The notes beneath the pieces are model-generated. The model searched no databases, was not told the origin of the DNA, and saw nothing but the letters and a program-made list of their open reading frames with translations. Below are positions 22,509 to 33,051 of a stretch of 64,000 bases of DNA, piece by piece; the stretch's first letter is position 1, and every line of letters starts with the position of its first letter. The position numbers and the translations under genes are program-made. The stretch is from Arctopsyche grandis (lineage: Eukaryota; Arthropoda; Insecta; Trichoptera; Hydropsychidae), in NCBI RefSeq assembly GCF_051622035.1, contig NC_135361.1, forward strand, positions 28,265,205 through 28,329,204, in the 5' to 3' direction.

Positions 22509-23960
22509 ATTGAACTCCTTTCAAAAGTATTGAAAGCTGAACAAAATTTCAAGTTAAAATAAAAATAGGTTCATAGTAGGAAATGTAAATATTTTACATG
22601 TATTTTTATTACTACGTATGCCTAATACTTAATTTTCATATACAATATTATTGTTTACGTACCAGTGGGTACTTAATTTCACATTATTGTAAATAATGTG
22701 AAAATGTTTACCAAATATGTTTATAGATCGATACCGTACGATTAATATTTTATTGTAATTCCATAACTTAACATGATAATTTATAATTAATTACAATACT
22801 ACGTTTAAGTTTTATATACGTAATACTACGCATAGTAGGAGCGTTTTGTGAATTTTGAATTTATCATATTAAGGTCTATTATTGATTATTGTGAATGTAT
22901 AATCTAGATATGGCAAACAATTAGATATGAGTAAAAGAAATGCTTTATAATTGATATCCTAGTCAAAGTCTATGATATACTCTTCTGAATGCCATTTGAT
23001 AATAGGGTTGGTTTTTTTTTTTTTTTGTATTATTATTTATTTATTTAACTAGACCTCTTTCATGTTTGAATTAATAATGTAAAGTTTATTTACTATTTTT
23101 TTTAATTGTAATTTACAAGTTTTAAATTTTTCACTACCAGTTTATATTTCGTAAATTTAATCTGTTTACGCATGTATGTATGTTAATTTTTAAGAAGTGG
23201 TAAATATTTCGTTATGATTTTTTTGGTGATGCTGTATAAAAAAATTTAATAATGTTATTTAAGTTGGTGTCTTAAACTCGCCAATATCGCATGCAATAGA
23301 ATTTTATGTATTTTTGTACATAGGAGAATTTATTGAATATACATATAATAATTTCTATATTAGAATAAATAATCTATTTTAATTGTATACCTACCTATAA
23401 AGTAGAATTTTCCAAAAATTATTATAGAATGATTTATGCAATTGTATTACAATTTATTATATAAATATGTATTTTCATTTTCAATTCCAACAGGATACTG
23501 TATATATATAAATATATTTCTCTTGTAATTTATTTATAATGAAATTGTTATCGTTAAAGATTAAATGGTTAGTGGTCTGAATGAATTATACAATTTTTAA
23601 CGTAAATTTAATACGGATGATGTTGAATGTTTAAACTACATAGCATATGTGTATTTTTGGTGCCTTTTCTACATCGGTTTTCTGTATTTTTTGTTAGTGA
23701 TTTTCTTCTTATTTACAGTGTACACGTGTATAGAATATTGTGGACTTACCTCTAGTCAAATCGAAGCTGCTTAAAACTTTCACAGACACATACTATTGTA
23801 CATAATGTGTTTATATGTATGTAGAAATCGTGCACGTGTATATACGTACTTTTGTACGTACGTAAAATAGATTTTTTGAGTGTATTAAAATTTACCAATA
23901 ACTAATATTAACTCTTGTTGGTTAATAATTACACAAAATAAATAAAAAAGTTTGAATTTG
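22509..23960 (+). other. Probable Dok-7 3' untranslated region
   Basis: AT-rich DNA with many ATTTA words and no repeats of the local families, unlike the flanking DNA. AATAAA occurs at 22558..22563, 23364..23369 and 23937..23946. The exact end is not determined. Confidence 0.5.
23937..23946 (+). promoter_or_regulatory. Candidate distal poly(A) signal
   Basis: Overlapping AATAAA signals (AAATAAATAAA) are followed by a T run at about 23966, the usual arrangement of a cleavage site. A proximal alternative is 22558..22563. Confidence 0.45.
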
Positions 23961-24106
23961 AGTATTGTTTTTTTTTATCGTTTTATGAAGATGACTATGA
24001 TTATTCTTTTAAAAATATCAAGTAAAAAAAAGTTTTTTAAAAACATACCTCTTCTATAATTTGTATATAAAATTATTATTTTGAATAAAAACACCGATAA
24101 TTTTTT

Positions 24107-24345
24107 TTCTACCGCCATCTATGTTTAAAACTAATAAACAAACGTCAACGGTAAACGTCACCGAGTATCTCGCCGGGCAGATTTGAAAAGCTTCTTAAAC
24201 GATATTTTATCTCTATCGTAATGGCGGAGGATCCATTTACTTATATTGATGACCAAAATAAGCAATATGGATAAGAGGCGAACTTTTTCCTGAATTGTAA
24301 TCGTAAGTGAAACGTAAAGGAGGTATGTAAAAATGGTAAGTATGT
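24107..24345 (+). repeat. Exon-like repeated module, copy 1
   Basis: CGATATTTTATCTC precedes ATG at 24221, then an 18-codon frame (MAEDPFTYIDDQNKQYG, stop), then AGGAGGTATGT, which looks like a splice donor (GT at 24322). The same order recurs at 47640..47910, and the donor-like end alone at about 38922..38950. It may be the first exon of a multicopy element; family unknown. Confidence 0.4.
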
Positions 24346-25517
24346 ATGTATGTATGTTGATTTCTAAATTTTTTTTCTACTTTCAATAAAATAAAGTTCG
24401 TTTATGTATGAGTTTTGAGTAAAGATGGTGACAACCTGTTGGAGTATATATAAAGTTAAGTATGAAATACAAGTATAATGTATACATAATATCTTCATTA
24501 CAAATATCAATAATCTTGCAAATGGATGTGTAATGATATTTGACAATCAGCTGGTGTTTTAAGTTATATTCAGACATACGTTTTTTAGCTGTGTTATGCT
24601 CGGTAGAAAAGAAAATTGGCCCCATTTCCTGCAAATTTTGGCAACATTTTATGGTTTTTAATTTGATTGTACTTTAAAATCGTAGACATTGATATATTCT
24701 CTAGATGTCAACAAGATTTGGGTATTTTATAATTATATTATATTATACTTTATGCGTTTTAATAGACTACAAAATTTGCGATCTATATGAAATAACTCGA
24801 GATTCACTTAGTCTTGCATTAGTTTATTGTACTCTATTTAATTACTATACCCCAAGAACCGCAAGCTTTACGTTCTCAAATTGTTCAGACACGTGACAAA
24901 ATAGTTCTGAGAGACTTATGATGCTTGGTAATGTGGAAATAAAACGAGCAAGAAGGAGATCTACAGCACCTATGTAGGTCTTTCGACAGTTAAATAAAAA
25001 CGATCAATTTAAATTCTTTTAATGATAATAATTTATTATTTTGACAAAAGTGATGACAATTATTTTCTTTTTAGACCACATTTTCCCTGAATTAAAATTA
25101 AAATTAAAACATTCAATCACCGCCACAAAGAATGATTTATAAAGATGCCACGTTAATAATCTCTTTTTGTTGGTTCGGTGATTACTGGTCATAAAGTCAT
25201 TAAAATCTCTATAACGGAACATCTGGCAGCCGAAAAGTCCATCATACTAACGATAACTATCATATTAACAAGAACTTGAGTGCCAAATTTTGCGTATTCG
25301 CAATTTTAATAGCAAAAATTGTCTTTGTGACCACCGCAATGTGACGAATAATCCCTTTTAACAATCCCTAAACAATTACCCTTTTTGTTGTAGAATAAAA
25401 TATTTTTGTGATTTGATCTGTTACGGCCAAATGACGCTTGCAATTTGACAGCGAAACGTCAGGCTCGTTCATGTTTTCGGTCATCGTCGAATCAATCTAG
25501 CTAACAAAAAAACTACA
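24346..25517. other. Intergenic DNA between Dok-7 and ABHD16A
   Basis: Contains MITE copy C at 25172..25372. The 130 bp before the ABHD16A start should include its promoter and leader; no TATA box is evident. Confidence 0.4.
25172..25372. mobile_element. GGTTCGGTGATTATTCCGC MITE, copy C (diverged)
   Basis: It opens GGTTCGGTGATTACTGG and closes with GACGAATAATCCCTTTTAAC. The internal word GGAACATCTGGCA matches copy B. It ends about 145 bp before the ABHD16A start. No duplication is readable. Confidence 0.6.
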
Positions 25518-27008
25518 ATGATTACCAAAATGAAAGAAATATCCCTGTGCATGTTTGGACCCCGTCTCTACAAAGTCCATCTGGATGGACCTCCGACAAG
25601 TTTATACCTTCCTCGGTACACCGAGAGCTGGGGAGATCGAGTCATATATTCTCTGAACCTCATGTGGAAGATCAGCATCTTCACATGCCCATTCGTGAGC
25701 TTATACTTCTACAAGAGAGACTACATAGTGATCAGCTCGTTCGTGTCCCTCTTCAAACTGATGGCCAGCGTCGGATTCGTCATGGTAGCTTCCTTATGCA
25801 TGCGGGGCTACGGCCGGGTGACAAACCCACAGTACAGAGAATTCATCAGAGCCTTGACAGAACCTCAAAACAAGACTCAACTGAGACGATTCGACTTTGA
25901 CTTCACCGCCTGGCCTGTAGACTTTGACTGCGGAAAGATGGCCCGATCAGACAAACCCAAATTCATCGAACCCAATAAGAGGCAACGGAAACGCTGGAAC
26001 GACATCGCTATGAATATAATCGGAGGGGTAGCCGTCAGATCTTTCGGACTCAAGCTCATATATCCAGGCTCGACGTCCATATTGTACATGTTCGTCGAGA
26101 AGGTTCTGCTAGAAGGACGTATCAAACTAGTAGAAGAATACGGTGGAAAACGGTACAAGATCAAAACAAGAGACAATAACGAAATTGATTCTATGTTTGT
26201 AGACAGACGGGGTGTGACTCAGAACGGAAAAACTCTCGTCGTGACGTCTGAAGGCAACGCTGGATTTTACGAGATAGGAGTCATGACGACTCCGATAGAA
26301 GCTGGATATTCAGTCCTTGGTTACAACCATCCTGGTTTCGCCAGCAGTACCGGACTGCCGTATCCGCTTGAGGAACAGCACGCAATAGACGCAATAATGC
26401 AATTCGCAATAAACGAGCTGAAATTCGTACCCGATAACATCGTCCTATTCGGCTGGAGCATCGGATGCTACTCCATAGCCTGGGCTGCCGTCCAGTACCC
26501 GGACGTGAAAGGGATCATTCTAGACGCCACATTCGACGATCTCCTACCTTTGGGTCTGTCTCGCATGCCCCCGTCTTGGAGGCCGATGGTCACCGAAGTG
26601 ATCAGAGGCTACGTCGATTTGAACATCGCCGACCTGCTGAAGGATTATTCGGGGCCGATTAAACTGATTCGCCGTACTATGGATGAGATCATTTGCATCG
26701 ACGAGGGCCGGATGTCTACGAATAGGGGGAATGATTTGTTGATTAAGATTTTAGCTCATCGTTATCGCAACCTGTTCGAGGCCGATCAGTACACTTTGTT
26801 GAGGCAGTATTTGAGTCTGCAAGGACCGGCTCTGTCCGTCTTCGTGTCGGCTGATCACCCCGGTGATATGGATAAAAACAAGAAGGTTCTCTTCTTGGCC
26901 GGGAAGTATTTAACCGACTACAAGTCGACCCATTGCACTCCATTACCTAAAGAATATTTACAAATTCCTCGGGACCTGACTTTAGATGAAGATTTCGTTT
27001 TTACATAA
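25518..27008 (+). CDS. Abhd16a: ABHD16A-type alpha/beta-hydrolase (phosphatidylserine lipase), single exon
   Basis: 496 codons, complete. It aligns with vertebrate ABHD16A (BAT5) over its length: FGPRLYKV near the start, two hydrophobic segments at about residues 45-65 and 73-93, RGYGRVTNPQYREFI, DFTAWPVDF, LIYPGS, MFVDRRG, EGNAGFYEIG, GYSVLGYNHPGFA and FGWSIGC. The catalytic triad is visible: Ser314 (GWSIG), Asp389 (RRTMDE) and His472 (STHCTPLP). The family is membrane-bound and converts phosphatidylserine to lyso-phosphatidylserine; monoacylglycerol lipase activity is also known. It is a little shorter than the human protein because the N-terminal linker is reduced. ATG at 25530 (Met5) aligns better with the human start; both have A at -3. 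No intron interrupts the frame. The CDS is GC-richer than its surroundings. Confidence 0.95.
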   Translation: MITKMKEISLCMFGPRLYKVHLDGPPTSLYLPRYTESWGDRVIYSLNLMWKISIFTCPFVSLYFYKRDYIVISSFVSLFKLMASVGFVMVASLCMRGYGRVTNPQYREFIRALTEPQNKTQLRRFDFDFTAWPVDFDCGKMARSDKPKFIEPNKRQRKRWNDIAMNIIGGVAVRSFGLKLIYPGSTSILYMFVEKVLLEGRIKLVEEYGGKRYKIKTRDNNEIDSMFVDRRGVTQNGKTLVVTSEGNAGFYEIGVMTTPIEAGYSVLGYNHPGFASSTGLPYPLEEQHAIDAIMQFAINELKFVPDNIVLFGWSIGCYSIAWAAVQYPDVKGIILDATFDDLLPLGLSRMPPSWRPMVTEVIRGYVDLNIADLLKDYSGPIKLIRRTMDEIICIDEGRMSTNRGNDLLIKILAHRYRNLFEADQYTLLRQYLSLQGPALSVFVSADHPGDMDKNKKVLFLAGKYLTDYKSTHCTPLPKEYLQIPRDLTLDEDFVFT

Positions 27009-27023
27009 GAGACTTTTAACGAC

Positions 27024-27029
27024 AATAAA
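27024..27029 (+). promoter_or_regulatory. Poly(A) signal after ABHD16A
   Basis: AATAAA lies 16 bases after the stop. A second is at 27138..27143. The first implies a very short 3' UTR; the second gives a more usual length. Confidence 0.45.
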
Positions 27030-27639
27030 ATATACTTATATTTTTCCAACCGTAAAAAGAATCACTCATAGTGGACTCGTTTCATTTGTGATCAACAATT
27101 CATAGTCTATCATGTCCCGTTGCATTTTTTTCTTTTTAATAAAATTTATACACATAATAGGGTTAGTTAAACGTTTTCTGTGATAATTGTTTCGGCGATT
27201 CGTCATTAGGTGATACAAAAGTTGACCGAAAATTCTTGTTTCGGTGAGTTTTTGTGTAACCGAGTCCAGCGCTTGGGTGTCCTATTAGCATTTTGCATAC
27301 TTTGATCGTGCGATTTGTTTTTAACATTGGAACAAACTTGAACGTGCGATGTGAAGGCAATTTGCTGCTGCATTCGGTGCTGTTTACTTTGTAGTAATAA
27401 TTTATATTATTAATTATTTTAAGTATGGGTGTATTGTTTTGAATTTGTTATACATGTAGCTTCGTATTAATAATTGGTTTATTTGCTTTTAGGGATAAAA
27501 TTCGGTTATGTATAAAAAAAACATTTAAATGTAACTATTAAATAAATTGTTTTTCTTTTCGAAAGAAAAAAAACTGCTTAAAATTGATTTTTATTTTACA
27601 TATATTTATGCGTTGCAACCATTGAAGCATAATGTATAG

Positions 27640-28010
27640 AATAGTCATTCCTAACAAAAGCATCGCTTAAAAGCGAGCCATCGAAGAGAGAGACGGAAAG
27701 TCAGAAGAGAGACAAAAGAGTGAGGAAAAAAAATTCGTGAAAGTGATCGTCCCTTACAACAACTGGACAAAACAGCTGACATCTCGGATTACAGGCACAC
27801 GGATTTTTTGTGGCAACATGTTTAGGGGCTGAGAGCAATTCTATGCATACTACTTCAATGTAGATAAAGTAATAATAACTGTTTTTCAATGAGTGAGGCT
27901 GGTCCGAACATCTAGCACGTGCACATACAGATGTTCGGACTTTTGTCGAACTAATACTACCACATAATTTCACTAATAGAGCCAATTGAGATCGACCAAA
28001 TTTTGCTTCG
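27640..28010. repeat. Local dispersed repeat, copy 1
   Basis: Closely matches 35450..35760: TAGAATAGTCATTCCTAACA, CGCTTAAAAGCGAGCCATC, GAGTGAGGAAAAAAAATTCG, CTACTTCAATGTAGATAAAG and ATGTTCGGACTTT. The copies differ by small indels. Not a known family to me. Confidence 0.65.
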
Positions 28011-28779
28011 AAATCACCCGAGTTTATTATCATTTGCCAATAGCCCTTAAATATACTATGTACTTCAACTTTGGTTATTTCACACTATGGTAGTGTGAAA
28101 AAGCACATTCATATTTCAATTAAAATAAAGTTTGTGTTTGCATCCTTAAAGATCTGTCTTGAGATAAGCTTTTGCAAACAAAACAAAATGGGCCGCCATA
28201 CGATGAACGATTATCGGTCATAGCAGGTATAAAAAAAATGCACCACTGAGAAATCAACAAGAAAAAACAAAAATAATCGAATTCCAATGTAATATATTTT
28301 AATCAGTCTGGTTACTTCCAGACACCCCAAATGCCGAGCCACTGGACAGGATACGATGATATTTGGCTGATATTAATTTCACCGCTAATTGTTGTTTAAA
28401 ATACAAAATTGAAAATCAACTAGAATGTAAAATCGAATAAAAAATATAAAAAAGTAGTAAGTACATATGTTAATATTATAGTATCCTACCATAAAAATAC
28501 TCGGCTAACTATAAACCACACAAACTAGTGACGAGAAAACAAACAAAAATTCACGCGTTCATATATGTATGCCTTAGGGAAAAATTTCGGCGAGTGCGAA
28601 AAGTATTTCAGTTGAACTTTCAATGGTGTGTATATGGCGATAGGTGGGGATGGGCGATTGGGACAATAGTATTTCAGTCAAATTTGCTACCTGCGCGTAC
28701 GAGAGTTTGTGGGGACGGGCGAGAAGTCAAACCAGTTTCTGTGCGGATCGCAGTGGCGAGTTGTCCATAGTGGGTTGCG

Positions 28780-28990
28780 ACAATAGCCAAATTTTCCCGT
28801 GTGGGTACCGCTTTCGAGCAACCTTTCCGGGAACCATTTCAAAGAGATCCTACTGCTACAGAGATCCTACTGCAACTGAGAAAAACAGCCGAAATCTCCG
28901 TCTGCACGGAGTTTTAGTAGCAACATTTTTGGAAGCTGAGAGCGTTTCTACCCATTCTACTTCAATGTTCGTGATCGATGAATAATCAGT
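28780..28990. repeat. Local dispersed repeat, copy 3 (partial)
   Basis: Shares GCAACATTTTTGGAAGCTGA, GAGCG and CTACTTCAATG with the 35790..35870 part of copy 2 and more weakly with copy 1. Contains a short tandem GAGATCCTACTGC. Confidence 0.55.
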
Positions 28991-30054
28991 GGAATTACGA
29001 TATCCTCTAGTTTGTGACTGAAAATCAGACTGGCTATAAATAAATCAATATAAAAATGAATGTTTGTTAGTCAACAATGCAAATCCACAGTTTCAACTTG
29101 TGAGTTGCCAAAATTTGGTATAATATCTCATGATACTCAAACTTGGATTGTTGCACAGGTTTTGGAAGGCTTCCACACAAAAACGTCCGGGCAACGCTGT
29201 GCATGTGTTTATCTGCTTTAGTAACACTTTCGATTTCCAAGCAATAGTGACTATTAAGTGGTGAGTTGAATGATTAATTTAATTTTAAGTGTTTTCTTAG
29301 TTTCGTTCTGCATATTTCAATTACAACTGATTATTTGAAATGATACAACAGTTATGATTGTTTGTGTGTGGACGTTTTCAAAGTAATTGCATTCTTTTAC
29401 AAAGTGAAAGCAGTTCGTAGGACTTCAAAAATAGACATCATAGTATGTATATATTTATTATACGTATAGTTAATTTTTTTTAAACTTGTAAAATACATAT
29501 TACATATTAATGAAAAATACAAAGCAAACTCAATGAATGAGAATAATACATGATAAAACATATGACTAAACATGTAGCTTACGACTCGATAATATGTAGT
29601 AATACACAATATGGTATATTGTTAATGCATTTATAGTATTTCTATCACTTGGAACGATCGCATTAATTATTTACAACAATAATAATAATAATACATGCTT
29701 TTTTTTTCTTTGTGATAGGCACAATTTCGAATTTTTTTTAATTTATAAGTGTGCACAATTAAAAATAAAAAATATATCGACCATTAAGTATGTACAATTT
29801 CTTCGATATATTTTGAGTAAAAATAAAATATGATATGTATACGGGATGATAACATTGTGACGAACCAATTGATAGTTTTTTTTATTGTGTAAATCAATTA
29901 AAAAAAAGGTTGAATAAAAACGAAGGAATAGAAATTATAGTTTTGCCACTTTTGATTTGATACATGCTAAATGTAACATCTAATTTGTGCACTTTACCAA
30001 ATTTGAATTTAGTTTATTCTTAACGCTATTTATAAAAATAATGACAGTATTTTC

Positions 30055-30063
<9 letters not shown>

Positions 30064-30139
<76 letters not shown>
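30064..30139. repeat. (TA)n microsatellite
   Basis: About 38 TA units, broken once near the right end by TG. Confidence 0.95.
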
Positions 30140-30149
<10 letters not shown>

Positions 30150-31579
30150 GTATTATTATATAATAATATTGAACGAGATAATAATGGCACATTTATTACG
30201 GCTAAATGTGAACGTCTAAGAAAATTTGAGAATTTTTAGCTGTTTCTCGCAATGGCAGTGAAATACGACAGAAATTATTAATTATACTATTTTTAATAAA
30301 CTGGAAACATTTATTTTCTTTTTATATACACTACACAGATTCATTATTTATTTTATAACGACTAATTGTACGTTTGCAATTTTTTGCAAGTGTGCAACTG
30401 GGACATATGAGTTAATTGTAAAAAAAAAATATATATATATACATACATATACGAACTGTGCAATTCCCTGACAGCCCGGAATTTGGAATTATGAAAGTAT
30501 TACACCCTAAGCTATTTTCAAGTGTCAAGTTCTCAGGGTTACGGAATTAGCAGTGTTGTTTTTTTATTGTAAAATGTACGTTTAGAACACAAAATATACG
30601 ATTAAGACAAATATATTAGATATATTCTTAAAAATAAAATAAACGAGTGTAAAGTATAACTTCAAATACTTATTTGATAATAATTAGAGTCCATCCATTG
30701 AATGTTTTTGTATTTATCACACAATTTCATGTTCTTATTTTTAATTTTTGACCAAATATTTTAGTTGTTTTTTTTATTTTTCGAAAATAATATATGTACT
30801 ATTTTGTGAATAGGAAAGGTCAACGGAAATGCTCTCGGATACAAATTACTTTATTTTAAATTACTTTATGGGGATAATTGCGCTTTCCTTATTGGTAATA
30901 TACATACAAAGATCTATGTAAATATCTGTAACTTTCAAGCTACCCGAAATGAAAAAGTGAACACATTCAGATTTCAGAACAAGCTGCTTTGAAGCTATTA
31001 AATAAATTGAAACATTGATAGATGCCGTGAAGCTCTACAGTGCCTTTTGTAAACGAAAATGAGTATGTTTGAAGTCAATGATGTTGACTTATACATTTCA
31101 AAACATCTTATGATACAATAGATGTGGATTAAGACATGGAAACAAGATTAAGTTTATAGGATTAAGAAATCTTATAAATGGCATAGTAGTATAAAAGATG
31201 TTAAATCTGTAGATTTAACTTCCTAAATGAGTTTTCATTCATTTTTTTTTTACTAAACTTTAAGTCAGTTCTCAAAATTGAAAAATATACAGAATATGTA
31301 ATATAAAATAGAATAATCAATAAAAAAAAAAATCTGGTCAATAGATCTTCATTGTATGTTGATTTTTTTGTGATAAACTTTTTCTAAGAATTGTCAATAA
31401 ATATTTTATAATATTTAAAAACTTTTCATGCTTGATGTATAAACTAGTGTTTTCAACTGTTGGAACGGGAAATCGTTTTGTAATGTGTCTCATTATACAT
31501 AACTCAATGTTCCCTTGCACTGATGTTTGACATTATACTGTTTTAATATATAAATACACAAACAATTGATTATATAGAA

Positions 31580-32341
31580 TTAAAATGGAATTAAGCCTTT
31601 AGCTTGTATGGCGTACGAAACAGCCGCATCTAGAAAATCAAAATGTTCTTCAAACTGTTCGCCGTTAGTGTTATTCGGAATGGAAAAGTCGTTCTGTGCG
31701 GAATTGCTCATCGAGGTGTTCTCATTGTTGTTTGAACTTCCACTACTCGAATCATTGGATTGCGAGGGTGAGGGTGATTCTTCAGGTTCTTTCTTCGTTT
31801 CACTACTGGATACCATGGGTTCGTCAACAGTTGGAGTAGGATTTGCAGTCGATCGAGCAGCGTTTTCAAGAATCCTACGTCGGCGATATGGAAGCAACCC
31901 GTAGGGCAAACGATTATCATCGAGCGCACAGTCGCACGATTCTTCGTGAATTGACCAAGGCTGTGGATTAGTCGGATCACTGGTACTCCTTTCGAGAGCA
32001 TCTGTCAACTCTAATAGTCTACTTCTCTCCTGGTAGCATGGTTCAAATCTGAACGACCTTGGAGGCGAAAATAAATTTTCGTTTGATGTGGATAAGTTTC
32101 TGGTCCTTGGCGTTATATTTTCTCTTGTTCGGGCGGTTGCCCGGTTGTTTTGTAGACCGTGAGCTGATATTGCCATCAGTATACCTTCGTTTTCGATGCC
32201 GTCGTCCCCGGATAGGTCGTCTAGGAGTCCAGTCACATCGAGACCCAACCGCCGGTTCTCTTCGACGTTTGGAGGCAACGGGGCGACAAACCACGAATCC
32301 AAAACCCTGTTTATTGTATTGTCCACGTAACCCTTTGCGAT
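31580..32341 (-). CDS. Unknown nuclear-type protein, exon 2
   Basis: Acceptor TCATTTTCAG on the minus strand, starts IAKGYVDNTINRVL and ends with TAA at 31582..31580. 253 residues. The opposite-strand frames at 31608..31904 and 32059..32409 are shadows. Confidence 0.87.
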   Translation of the reverse strand: MAKGYVDNTINRVLDSWFVAPLPPNVEENRRLGLDVTGLLDDLSGDDGIENEGILMAISAHGLQNNRATARTRENITPRTRNLSTSNENLFSPPRSFRFEPCYQERSRLLELTDALERSTSDPTNPQPWSIHEESCDCALDDNRLPYGLLPYRRRRILENAARSTANPTPTVDEPMVSSSETKKEPEESPSPSQSNDSSSGSSNNNENTSMSNSAQNDFSIPNNTNGEQFEEHFDFLDAAVSYAIQAKGLIPF

Positions 32342-33051
32342 CTGAAAATGACAAAACAATACATAATACATTTCTAGGATATTCAATCTTGAATGAGGTT
32401 ACTATTTAACATATGTCTTCAAGCTTGAAAGATAAAAATCAAATAGAGAATTTATACCTGTCTGGCCTGCCATCTTCTTAGAGTTTGGTCATCTTCTCTA
32501 GGGACCCGTTGTTTTATAGGGTTTGCAGGTTGAATATTAGTATCGACATCACTAGAAGAGTCTGATATTTCTATAGTAATAGGAGATATACTACCATTAT
32601 TATTGTTACTATTAGGAACATTGTTGTACGAAGGAGTGTACTTGGGATACGTCGTTGAGGCACTTTGATCAGACGAAGTGCTGTTTTCGGTGGCCTTTTT
32701 CGCATTTTCTTCGGTCTCAGGCCCGAACAGCAAAGTGTTCAAGCTGCTAAAGTCCTGCTTTAGCAGGTAATCGCCAAGCATCTCCAGATTCTCCTCGACT
32801 TTATTATCAAACTTGTTTTCGACCGGGTTTGAATTGTCGGGCTCGGCTGACTCTGTTTTTACACTTGGAACTGCCGTTGTCTCTTCAGGCTGAACTGGAT
32901 CCTCATCCATCGCTTCGTCTTGGTCTTTCAAGTGATACTTTCCCTTGACCTGCCATGGGAATTTGGCCTTCTTCAACGGACGACTGCTGGATGTGTTGTC
33001 ATTATGTGAGTGCTTTTTACATGACGATTCGCCTGCGTCATTGTTTTCCAT
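31580..33051 (-). CDS. Uncharacterised low-complexity, probably nuclear protein (451 aa, two exons)
   Basis: Exons 33051..32458 and 32341..31580 join in phase 0 to 451 codons. I do not recognise the family. ATG at 33051 has a good context (AAAATGG). Residues 24-38 hold a basic cluster (RPLKKAK) followed by FPWQVKGKYHL. Residues about 158-168 read ITIEISDSSSD, the pattern of a SUMO-interacting motif. Across the splice lies the best-ordered part: LRRWQARQ|IAKGYVDNTINRVLDSWF, then GLLDDLSGDDGIENEG, ILMAISAHGLQ, a basic YRRRRIL, a Ser/Asn-rich stretch, and the C-terminal helix DFLDAAVSYAIQAKGLIPF. No catalytic domain, signal peptide or membrane segment. A role in nuclear regulation is a guess. 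High confidence that it is a real gene, low for function. Confidence 0.85.
32342..32457 (-). other. Intron of the unknown nuclear-type gene (116 bp)
   Basis: CAG|GTATAAA donor and TTTTCAG|ATCGC acceptor on the minus strand. Phase 0 on both sides. Confidence 0.85.
32458..33051 (-). CDS. Unknown nuclear-type protein, exon 1
   Basis: 198 codons from MENNDAGESS to LRRWQARQ. The frame is open a little further upstream but has no earlier ATG nearby, so 33051 is the preferred start. A 5' non-coding exon cannot be excluded. Confidence 0.85.

Larger units (their letters stand above)
27030..31579. other. Intergenic DNA between converging genes
   Basis: AT-rich. Holds two members of a local repeat (27640..28010, 28780..28990) and a (TA)n tract (30064..30139). 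The right part should contain the 3' UTR of the minus-strand gene. No coding exon recognised; the 113-codon frame at 28644..28985 overlaps repeat DNA. Confidence 0.4.

Noticed and set aside
28644-28985. 113-codon open frame
   Set aside because: Its 3' part is repeat DNA shared with 35790..35870, and there is no recognisable domain or splice context.
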